Source: Deltaproteobacteria bacterium (GTDB taxonomy: Bacteria > Desulfobacterota > Desulfuromonadia > Desulfuromonadales > BM103). From it: a stretch of 64,000 nt of DNA. The translations under genes and the position numbers were made by a program. The notes below the pieces were generated by a model. It did not search any database. It had not been told where the DNA came from and worked only from the letters and a program-made list of their open reading frames with translations. Location of the stretch: contig JAGXHL010000092.1 of NCBI GenBank assembly GCA_024636215.1, positions 76,713 through 140,712 of the forward strand, written 5' to 3'. How positions within the stretch are numbered: the first letter of the stretch is position 1; every line of letters starts with the position of its first letter. Positions 37,109 through 44,562 of this stretch are shown in pieces.

Positions 37109-38251
37109 GTGTTCTGGTTAGGGATCATCACACTGGCTATCTACACGATTGTCGGGCTGGAGCTGGTCATCGGCAGTCGGAAGATTCGTTTCCTGAGAGA
37201 CATATCCCCAGCAGCAAACGGTCCTTTGCCGTCAGTTTCAATCATCGTAGCAGCGCGCAACGAAGCACGAAACATCCGCGAGGCATTGCAGTCGCTGTTG
37301 AACCTTAACTATCCTCATCTGCAGATAATCGTCGTCAATGATCGTTCGGAAGACCAAACCGGCGCCATCCTTGATGAGATGGCGAGAAAAGCTTTTCGAC
37401 TCGAGATCCTGCATCTTCAGGATCTGCCCCGAGGCTGGTTGGGCAAGAACCATGCTCTCTGGCAGGGCAGCCAGAAAGCTTCAGGTGAATGGTTGCTCTT
37501 TACCGATGCCGATGTGGTGATGACGCCGGACAGCCTGACTCGTGCAGCGAACTATTGCCAGGCAGAACAACTCGACCATCTAACCGCGACCCCGGAAGCC
37601 AGAATGCCGAGTCTTTTCCTCAACATGTTCGGAGTCACCTTCGGCTTCTTTTTCGGCCTGTTCACCCGCCCCTGGAAAGCATCTGATCCCAAGAGTCCTT
37701 GCCATATCGGCATCGGTGCCTTCAACCTGGTCAGGGCAAGGAGCTATTTGCAGGCAGGCGGACACAAGAGCATTCCCCTGCGCCCTGACGATGATCTTAA
37801 ATTAGGCAAAATCCTCAAACAACAGGGCTGCCGTCAGCATCTGATTTATGGTAACGGTTTGATCTCGGTCGAATGGTACGCCAGCGTCCGCGAACTGGTT
37901 CTGGGCCTCGAAAAGAATGTTTTCGCCGGCACCGACTACCGCCTCTGGCTTGCCCTGTCCGGAGTCATCTTCAACCTGGTTGTCATTCTCTGGCCTTACT
38001 GCGCTGTTTTTCTCACCTCCGGGAGCACTCTGTTGCTTTACCTTCTCATCGTTATGCTGATCAGCACGCTGGCGGCAGATAGCGCGCGTTTTCATGGTTT
38101 CAGCCCCTGGTTCGCTCTGGGCTTTCCATTCACGGCCGGGCTCTTTACCTTCATCGTCGTTCGCAGCGTGATCTGCAACCTGATTAAAGGCGGAATCACC
38201 TGGCGCGGCACTTTTTACAAACTGTCGGAGCTCCGCACCAATCGGGTCTGA
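37109..38251 (+). CDS. membrane glycosyltransferase, family 2 (HpnB-like)
   Basis: 380 residues from GTG at 37109, with AAGGA 10 nt upstream; a TTG at 37100 sits directly on that site and is unlikely. An N-terminal helix is followed by a GT-A domain: VSIIVAARNEARNIREAL, IIVVNDRSEDQT, LLFTDADVVMTPD (DxD-type metal site) and RPDDDLKLGKILKQQGC. Three or four C-terminal membrane helices follow (to about residue 365). The acceptor is unknown. HpnB-type enzymes act in hopanoid pathways in some bacteria, but no hopanoid gene is nearby. Confidence 0.8.
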   Translation: MFWLGIITLAIYTIVGLELVIGSRKIRFLRDISPAANGPLPSVSIIVAARNEARNIREALQSLLNLNYPHLQIIVVNDRSEDQTGAILDEMARKAFRLEILHLQDLPRGWLGKNHALWQGSQKASGEWLLFTDADVVMTPDSLTRAANYCQAEQLDHLTATPEARMPSLFLNMFGVTFGFFFGLFTRPWKASDPKSPCHIGIGAFNLVRARSYLQAGGHKSIPLRPDDDLKLGKILKQQGCRQHLIYGNGLISVEWYASVRELVLGLEKNVFAGTDYRLWLALSGVIFNLVVILWPYCAVFLTSGSTLLLYLLIVMLISTLAADSARFHGFSPWFALGFPFTAGLFTFIVVRSVICNLIKGGITWRGTFYKLSELRTNRV

Positions 38252-38590
38252 AACTTTTAGAATCAGACCCCTGCTGGCACGCGGCCAAAGCTTGAATGAC
38301 TCGTAGGCAACGGCCCTGAGACAGAGAAACTGAGTTCGGACAGCAGAGAATTTGAGCCCAGGCAGATCAGGATTAACCTTGTGATTTTACGTCGATTGTG
38401 CTAGTAAATCGGAATGTAGCTGACACGGCAAAGCCCTGCGCAATTCCTCGAAATTTTATGGGTTTCAGGATACTAGTACCCTTCTCCAGATCAGCGACCA
38501 AAAGCGGGCAGAGTACCGGTTATTCGCTTATGCTGGGGGCAAAGCAAACACCGCCCTTGTCAAGACAGCCGAGCTCTTTTTGAGACCCTT
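38252..38590. other. 339-bp gap before plsY
   Basis: No gene, repeat or clear terminator was seen. The sequence ahead of plsY is GAGACCCTT, a weak ribosome site. Confidence 0.35.
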
Positions 38591-39193
38591 ATGAACAACA
38601 CACTTTTCATCCTCATTCTGTTTGTTATCTACCTGATCGCCGCCATTCCGACCGGAGTTGTGGTTGCCCGCCTTATGGGCGCTGAGGATGTCAGGCAGAA
38701 GGGCAGCGGCAACATTGGTGCAACCAATGTATATCGGGTCGCCGGCAAGTTGGCGGGTGTCCTGACCCTGCTTGGCGACACTCTGAAAGGTTTTCTGCCG
38801 CTGCTGGTATTCAAAAGCTGGCTGGCAACAACACCGGCAGAGCTGGGCACGGCCAGCGTCGTAGCGATTTTGGGCCACTGTTACCCGGTCTACCTCAATT
38901 TCAGAGGCGGCAAGGGCGTCGCGACCGCGCTCGGCATCTTCCTGGTGCTTTCTCCCAAAGCGGTTTTCTTCGCCCTGATTGTCTTTGTCCTGAGCGTCGC
39001 GATCAGCCGCTACATTTCTCTCGGCTCCGTATTGGCAGCGCTTTCCGCGCCTCTGCTGATTCTGCTTCTGGATCACCCGCAGCCGATTTTTTTGGCCACA
39101 CTTTTTATCGCCGCGCTGGTTATCTGGCGCCACCGCAGCAATATCAAACGCTTGCTTGATGGCTCGGAGTCCCGCTTCAAAGCCCGTTCCTGA
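38591..39193 (+). CDS. plsY: glycerol-3-phosphate acyltransferase
   Basis: 200 residues from ATG at 38591. It has five membrane helices and the three PlsY motifs: GSGNIGATNVYRV (residues 39-51), GHCYPVYLNFRGGKGVAT near 97-114, and ISRYISLGSVLAAL near 138-151. It transfers acyl from acyl-phosphate to glycerol-3-phosphate in the inner membrane, the first step of phospholipid synthesis. mltG follows 75 bp later on the same strand. Confidence 0.95.
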   Translation: MNNTLFILILFVIYLIAAIPTGVVVARLMGAEDVRQKGSGNIGATNVYRVAGKLAGVLTLLGDTLKGFLPLLVFKSWLATTPAELGTASVVAILGHCYPVYLNFRGGKGVATALGIFLVLSPKAVFFALIVFVLSVAISRYISLGSVLAALSAPLLILLLDHPQPIFLATLFIAALVIWRHRSNIKRLLDGSESRFKARS

Positions 39194-39268
39194 AATCTTG
39201 ACTTTTCCTGTGAAGACTCCAACAATGCATCGATATCAACCAACCGATTATTATTGGAGCCCCACGTT

Positions 39269-40276
39269 ATGAGCTCGCGCACCCGCAACCTGACCCTGCT
39301 CATCTTCACCCTGAGTGCTCTCACTTTACTGTGCGTCGGACTCTGGTTGCAAAGTTTTGTCACGACAGCAGTGCTGCCATCGCAGCCACAAGTCATTGAG
39401 ATTAAACCAGGGAGTTCCTTTGCCCAGATTGCCGCACAACTGCAGACAGCAGGCGTGGTCAGCGATGTGCGGCGCTTGACGCTGCTGGCCCGATGGCGCG
39501 AGGCCACCGGACAGATCCATGCAGGCGAATATCTGTTTGCAGTGTCTGCGACACCGGACCAGGTTCTTGATCGTCTAATTGCCGGCGACATCCGCAACTT
39601 CCAGATCACCATTCCGGAAGGCTTCAACCTGCGTGAAATTGCCGACCGACTGGCAAAGACCGGAGTTGCTTCGGCTGAAGAGTTCCTCGCACTCTGTAAA
39701 GACGAAGCTTTTATCAAAGAACTTGGCGTCGAGGCGGCCTCACTCGAGGGCTACCTGTTCCCCGAAACCTACAGCTACAGCTCATCGACAACACCGCGGC
39801 AGCTGTTGCGCGCCATGGTGGAGCAACTTGATGCACAGATTACTGCAGAACTGCTGGAAAATGCAGCGGCCTTGAATCTTGATCGCCACCAATTGATCAC
39901 GCTGGCCTCGATTATTCAGAAGGAGGCCGGCAATCTTATGGAAATGCCGCTGATCTCCTCTGTTTTTCATAATCGACTCAAACTTGGCATGCCGCTGCAG
40001 GCTGACCCGACAGTCATATACGGCGTCGCTGATTTTGACGGCAACCTGACACGTAAGCATCTGAACACACCAACACCTTACAATACCTATCGCATGCGCG
40101 GACTGCCTCCTGGGCCGATTGCCTGTCCCGGAGAGTTTGCCCTGCACGCAGCAGCCCACCCTGCCGAGAGCAAAAACCTTTACTTTGTGGCACGAGGTGA
40201 CGGCAGCCACGAGTTCAACGCCACGCTGAAAGAGCACAATCGCGCAGTGCGCCGCTATCAACTGCGACAGCACTGA
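39269..40276 (+). CDS. mltG: endolytic murein transglycosylase MltG (YceG)
   Basis: 335 residues from ATG at 39269, with TTGGAG upstream; the alternative TTG at 39254 is part of that site. One N-terminal membrane helix is followed by a LysM-like segment (IEIKPGSSFAQIAAQLQTAG). The catalytic domain has the Glu in LASIIQKEAGN near residue 216, then MPLQADPTVIYGV and YNTYRMRGLPPGPIACPG. It cleaves nascent glycan strands and so sets their length. It precedes the pseudo-receiver gene by 27 bp. Confidence 0.95.
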   Translation: MSSRTRNLTLLIFTLSALTLLCVGLWLQSFVTTAVLPSQPQVIEIKPGSSFAQIAAQLQTAGVVSDVRRLTLLARWREATGQIHAGEYLFAVSATPDQVLDRLIAGDIRNFQITIPEGFNLREIADRLAKTGVASAEEFLALCKDEAFIKELGVEAASLEGYLFPETYSYSSSTTPRQLLRAMVEQLDAQITAELLENAAALNLDRHQLITLASIIQKEAGNLMEMPLISSVFHNRLKLGMPLQADPTVIYGVADFDGNLTRKHLNTPTPYNTYRMRGLPPGPIACPGEFALHAAAHPAESKNLYFVARGDGSHEFNATLKEHNRAVRRYQLRQH

Positions 40277-40303
40277 AAAACCCATTCAGGGAAGGCAACA
40301 GCT

Positions 40304-42283
40304 ATGGCCATGCGTATCCTGCTGGCTGAAGAAAATCAGCAACTGGCGACCGCAATCACCGCACATCTCAAGCTGTGGGGCTTCGATGTCCAGCATGCGT
40401 GCGATGGCGTCACTGCGCTGCGTGCTATTGCCGCCGAGCCTCCGGATCTGCTGCTGATTGAGCTGAAACTGCCGGGGCTGCACGGCATTGAACTGGTTAA
40501 AAAGTTGCGCCAAAGTCCGCGCACCAGCAAACTGCCTGTCGTTGTCGTCACCGGTTACTACAAAGGCGAAAAATTCCAATCTGCCGCCAAAGCGCTCGGT
40601 ATTCATCACTATCTGGAGAAACCGCTTAAGGCTTCCGACCTCATGACAGCGATCCAGCAGGCACTCAACCCGGACGTTTCACCTGCACCAGCAGCCGCAG
40701 CGTATCCTTTCGCACAGCATTTGCGAACAGCCTTTTTAAAACGTTTTTCAGGTCTGGTGACCTTAACCTATCCAGACACAGTGCGCATGCTAACTTTCAT
40801 CGGCGGTGCGCCGGTGGCCTTACGTCCCGGTTTCAATCATCGCGACTTTGGCGATTTTCTCCGCAACCGTGGCCAGATTTCCAACGACGAATACAGTTAC
40901 TTCACAACAACGGCGGCTTATCGTCACGATATTCTGGTCCAACTGGGCTGTCTGCAATACAACGACCTTTTGCAGGCCGAGATGGACTACCTGTACCAGG
41001 AACTCATCTCAGCATTCGGCAGCAGCCAATCGTCGGCAGCCTGGAAAGCCATTGCCACACCGGAGCTTTTGCAACTGATCACCCTTAACGTGCCACAACT
41101 TTTCTATGAAGGCTTCCACAAGCATGCCGGCCAGGCTGCGAAACAATTGCAGACAACCTTCAGAGACAAGTATCTCCTGCTTGATAAAAATTATTATCGG
41201 TACATCAATTTTCTACGCCTGAAGGAATCGGAAAAGCATTTTTTACAGAAGCTTGACGGCCAACGCAAACTTGCCGAACTGATTGCTGAGGAACCGGACT
41301 GCGGCCCGCTGCTGCTGACCTTGACCAATCTGAACATGGCGAGCTTTGCCAAGGTTGCGACCTCTTCTGCACAAGCGGACGACCTGCCGCTGCGAGCACT
41401 TTTCAACGCCGTAGAAGAGGAGCTGGAGGTCCCCGCAGAGGAAACCTTCGAAAGCTTCTCCGACCTGGTCGATGATAGTGATGATGAAGTCAGCTCCACT
41501 GCAGAAGCAACAGATGGCAGGGGACAAAGGCGGCAGACTGTCGCACCTGAGGTACAGGAGGACGACCTGCCCCAGGAAGTCCGCCTGTTAGCCAAAAGCC
41601 TGGAGGAGAAGAATCACTATGAGGTGTTTGGCATTAAGCAGGGGAAATTCTCCATAAACCTTCTGAAAGAGCGCTATTTCGCCATTACCCGCAAGTTCGG
41701 CCCCGAGATCCTCATGCAACTCGGCGGCGAAGAAGCCGTGCTGGTCGAGGTGATCCTCTCAAAGGTCGCCACGGCCTACGATACCCTCACCGACGTCGTC
41801 AAGAAAGAACGTTACGACGAGATGCTCGGCGCGGATAAAATAGGCCTTGGCCACAAGGGCGATGACCGCTTTCAGGCACAGGTCCAGGCGGAGTCAGGAA
41901 AAGTCTTTCTGGAAATGGAAGAGTGGGACAATGCCGAAAAAGCACTGCAGGATGCGGTGAATACAGACCCTGACAATGGAGACTACCTGGCCAGTCTGGC
42001 CTGGGCCATCTATCGTAATCCCAAGTACAGTGACAGTCTGGCCATGCGCAATAAAGCCAAGCAGATGCTCAACAAGTCAATCACCATGGAACGCACGGCA
42101 GTGGCCTTTGCCTACAAAGGCTGGATGCTGTTTGAGGCGGGGCAGGAGTCGATGGCAGAAGCCGAGTTCAATAAGGCGCTGAAGCTCGATGCCCGCCTCT
42201 CTATGGCGCGCAGAGGACTGCGCAACCTGCAGGAGCAGCAGGAACAGCAGAAAAAAGGTTTGTTCAAGAGGATGTTTAAGTAA
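40304..42283 (+). CDS. pseudo-receiver, J-like and TPR multidomain protein
   Basis: 659 residues from ATG at 40304 (a second ATG is at 40310). Residues 1-120 are a receiver fold, but the phospho-acceptor position is Glu 53 (LLLIELKLPG) and the acidic pair is E9/E10. The Lys in YLEKPLKASD is kept. A region at about 130-380 resembles the PATAN/DUF4388-type domain found after receivers. Residues about 435-510 look like a J domain (HYEVFGIKQGKFS... VEVILSKVATAYDTLTD) without the HPD motif. TPR-like helices at 525-645 follow. It is probably a phosphorylation-independent scaffold; the mechanism is inferred. Confidence 0.75.
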   Translation: MAMRILLAEENQQLATAITAHLKLWGFDVQHACDGVTALRAIAAEPPDLLLIELKLPGLHGIELVKKLRQSPRTSKLPVVVVTGYYKGEKFQSAAKALGIHHYLEKPLKASDLMTAIQQALNPDVSPAPAAAAYPFAQHLRTAFLKRFSGLVTLTYPDTVRMLTFIGGAPVALRPGFNHRDFGDFLRNRGQISNDEYSYFTTTAAYRHDILVQLGCLQYNDLLQAEMDYLYQELISAFGSSQSSAAWKAIATPELLQLITLNVPQLFYEGFHKHAGQAAKQLQTTFRDKYLLLDKNYYRYINFLRLKESEKHFLQKLDGQRKLAELIAEEPDCGPLLLTLTNLNMASFAKVATSSAQADDLPLRALFNAVEEELEVPAEETFESFSDLVDDSDDEVSSTAEATDGRGQRRQTVAPEVQEDDLPQEVRLLAKSLEEKNHYEVFGIKQGKFSINLLKERYFAITRKFGPEILMQLGGEEAVLVEVILSKVATAYDTLTDVVKKERYDEMLGADKIGLGHKGDDRFQAQVQAESGKVFLEMEEWDNAEKALQDAVNTDPDNGDYLASLAWAIYRNPKYSDSLAMRNKAKQMLNKSITMERTAVAFAYKGWMLFEAGQESMAEAEFNKALKLDARLSMARRGLRNLQEQQEQQKKGLFKRMFK

Positions 42284-42308
42284 AAGCTGTAAGCTGTAAC
42301 AACCTTCA

Positions 42309-42983
42309 CTATTCGTGAAGGTACGCCCAGTCACCGACACTTTCAAACCAACCTCCGTGTCCCAATGTCGGGTAATTCTGCAGCGGGTAATAGATGAACT
42401 TATCCCAACGCAAGGGCCCGGTCGGCGCTTCCAGAATCAGAACCCAGGGGTTGCCATGATATCTTTCTACGGCTCTGTTGCCCGCAATATATTCAAAATC
42501 CGGCAAATCACCACCTTTGATTTCATGCCCGGGGGGATAGGGGACTTCCAGGACTTTCAGGTTTTCGGGAGGCTGGCCATGCTGCTCATGATACTCATTG
42601 ATTGCCGCTATGAGGGGTGCTGTTTCCCTGGTGAGCCTTTCGAAGCCCTGCATGCGAATGGCATCTGCTGATTTGAGTGAAAAAATACTCAGAACGACCA
42701 TCAGGGAGCTGCCGATCAACACAGCCAAAGCAGCACACCTGACCTTGTTGAAGATGAGTCCGAAAGCGGCGACCGCCGTAATCACCATGCCGAGCAAGCT
42801 GAGCCAGGAGACCAGTTCCTGTCCCGGAATAGCCCAATCCCCGTAACCTGAGACAGCCAGGTAGCTTGAACCAAGGGTGTAAAGACAGAGAACAAGGCCG
42901 ACAAGACCAAAGCCGTAAAGGGACAACTTCAATTTTGCACGGAAACCTGTTTTGCACCCCAGATCGTAGAGCATAACCCTCAC
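42309..42983 (-). CDS. membrane protein with a C-terminal soluble domain, unknown
   Basis: 224 residues from GTG at 42983, with GGAAG 8 nt upstream; ATG at 42974 sits too close to its GAGGG. Three or four helices at about 18-40, 58-78 and 84-103 are followed by a ~110-residue soluble part rich in Pro, Tyr and Trp (NEYHEQHGQPPENLKVLEVP, FIYYPLQNYP). The soluble part resembles pilin-like or DUF-type domains in which a helix is followed by a short beta-sheet, but I cannot assign it. Its stop lies in a hairpin (42302-42322) shared with the convergent gene before it. Confidence 0.55.
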   Translation of the reverse strand: MRVMLYDLGCKTGFRAKLKLSLYGFGLVGLVLCLYTLGSSYLAVSGYGDWAIPGQELVSWLSLLGMVITAVAAFGLIFNKVRCAALAVLIGSSLMVVLSIFSLKSADAIRMQGFERLTRETAPLIAAINEYHEQHGQPPENLKVLEVPYPPGHEIKGGDLPDFEYIAGNRAVERYHGNPWVLILEAPTGPLRWDKFIYYPLQNYPTLGHGGWFESVGDWAYLHE

Positions 42984-43150
42984 ATTTAATACTTCCAGTT
43001 AGTATCCATCCAGAGGTTACGGATGGGCATTAGTTAAGAGATATTAATTCACTTGAGTTGTGCGGTCAACTTATTTCACAAACCGCAAGGAGACCGTCGA
43101 CAGCAAGGTTGTGGGGTGTCTAACTTGGTTGATTTTAGTGCTTAGATAGT

Positions 43151-43175
43151 GCCCATCCGGAGTTTCCGGATGGGC
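43151..43175. repeat. REP-like palindrome
   Basis: A perfect 10-bp stem GCCCATCCGG / CCGGATGGGC with a 5-nt loop. A weaker relative (CCATCC...GGATGG) lies at 43006-43026, and a half-like form TCCATCCGGTTCCGGA near 17081. No T run follows, so it is more likely a repeat than a terminator. Confidence 0.5.
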
Positions 43176-43182
43176 AGGGTGA

Positions 43183-43322
43183 AGTTTTCGCTCTGGAAAT
43201 GAGCCATTTTTCGCAAGGTCAAGGAAATCAAGGATTTGAGCGGAGGCGTAGTGCTTTACGCCGCACAATCAAATCCGCCGATTGACGCAGAGATTGCGGA
43301 AAAGGGCCGTTTCCGGACGTAA
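43183..43322 (-). repeat. dispersed repeat family D, copy 2
   Basis: 140 bp matching 20235-20379. Internally it can fold strongly: GGCGTA/TACGCC (around 43245-43262) nested within GATTTG/CAAATC. Read on the minus strand it starts 1 bp after the stop codon of the gene at 43324. Confidence 0.7.
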
Positions 43323-43323
43323 A

Positions 43324-44487
43324 TTAGATAACCTTGACGCGGGCAAACCCGCCACCGGGAGTTCGCAGGTTTGTCACCTGGCCACGATACAGGCGGGCCG
43401 TCACGCCGAGAACCTGGTCACGATATGCATAGAGACGCAAATCCGTCTTCATGGCCTCGAAGTTGGGGACCTCGGTTACAGAGGGGGGCACCAGTTCCTG
43501 AACCAGGGTTGTCGCAGGGGGTAGCTCATCAAATCGTTTTCGGCTGATTTTCCCACCGAGCAGCACACCCCGACTGCCAAAGCTGTCCACCGGCTTGAAC
43601 ACAAGCTGCTTGCGGGCCGACCAGGTGCGCTGCAAATCAAGGTCAGAGAGCAGGTTGACCGTCGGCAGTGTGGCATCTAGCAGTTCTGCATCCCGATCAG
43701 AGGCGAGAAAAGGCGCTCTTTTGATCGGGTCAGCCCAGAGTATCAGACGGCGTTTATCGGCGAGCAGGCCATACATGTGAGGATTCGGAGTGAGACAGAC
43801 CTGGCCCGCCAGATAAGCCCTTCGCAGTCCGGCCATGGCGTCACTCTGCAGATAAAAATCGCAATGGCGGTTATAAACCAGGTCAACCGGTTGGCCGTTC
43901 AGCGAGACGCCCTCTTCGCCGGCTTGCAACTCTTCAAGGGCGGCGATCTGCGCAGGGATCCCCCAGTCTTTGAAAAGATCCGCAAATGCGAGCATCTCCG
44001 GATAAAGATATTGCCGGGTCGGCTCCTCGTCAACAATGACAATGTGCTCCGGCCTGGCTTTGCTGCCGCCTGAAAACTGGCGCATCTCGGTGGCGAACGT
44101 TGTTAACAGGCGAGCCTTCATTTTCGGAGAGAAGGACTCGGGTCGAATCGGCAGGGACGGGTGGTGAGACAGGTAAGCCAACAGACTGCCACCGGCATTG
44201 GTATTGACCTCAATCAGCCGTGGCATGTCCCCGGCCAGATGAAAGTCGTAGCACATCATCACAGCTTGGTGGCCAGGGTCGAAACGAGCGGTCTCAGGGA
44301 CTTCAGGATAAATCTGTTTGCGATAACATTCGTTACCAGACAAACGATCCAGAAACCGCACCAGTTTGACCATTCGCTTCAAGGCTGACGCAGGGATTTC
44401 CACCAGCGCTTCGCTGATATTTTCATGGAAGTCAGGCACAATAGTTCCCTTATTAAACAGACAGATCAGACTCTTATTGTGCCACAT
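43324..44487 (-). CDS. ATP-grasp-like protein (glutathionylspermidine/glutathione synthase-like), unknown substrate
   Basis: 387 residues from ATG at 44487; a GTG at 44439, preceded by AAGGGA, would give MPDFHENISEAL and may be the true start. Recognisable parts are MPRLIEVNTNAGG near residues 109-121 and RHIVIVDEEP-like strands near 170. KQLVFKPVDSFGSRGVLLGG near 293-312 has the form of an ATP-grasp lysine strand with a glycine-rich loop. VQELVPPS, DLRLYAYRDQVLGVTARLY and a C-terminal NLRTPGGGFARV follow. The fold assignment is moderate and the substrate is unknown. It is a single gene. Confidence 0.55.
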   Translation of the reverse strand: MWHNKSLICLFNKGTIVPDFHENISEALVEIPASALKRMVKLVRFLDRLSGNECYRKQIYPEVPETARFDPGHQAVMMCYDFHLAGDMPRLIEVNTNAGGSLLAYLSHHPSLPIRPESFSPKMKARLLTTFATEMRQFSGGSKARPEHIVIVDEEPTRQYLYPEMLAFADLFKDWGIPAQIAALEELQAGEEGVSLNGQPVDLVYNRHCDFYLQSDAMAGLRRAYLAGQVCLTPNPHMYGLLADKRRLILWADPIKRAPFLASDRDAELLDATLPTVNLLSDLDLQRTWSARKQLVFKPVDSFGSRGVLLGGKISRKRFDELPPATTLVQELVPPSVTEVPNFEAMKTDLRLYAYRDQVLGVTARLYRGQVTNLRTPGGGFARVKVI

Positions 44488-44500
44488 CCTGCAGAGAGGA

Positions 44501-44533
44501 CAAATAAACGGGGCACTTCTCCTGAAGTGCCCC
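44501..44533 (-). terminator. terminator of the lutC-lutB transcript
   Basis: A 10-bp perfect stem GGGGCACTTC / GAAGTGCCCC with a 4-nt loop. On the minus strand it is followed by GTTTATTTG. It lies 30 bp beyond the lutB stop. Confidence 0.65.
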
Positions 44534-44562
44534 TGCGAGTCACAGTTGTTTATTGAAAAGAC

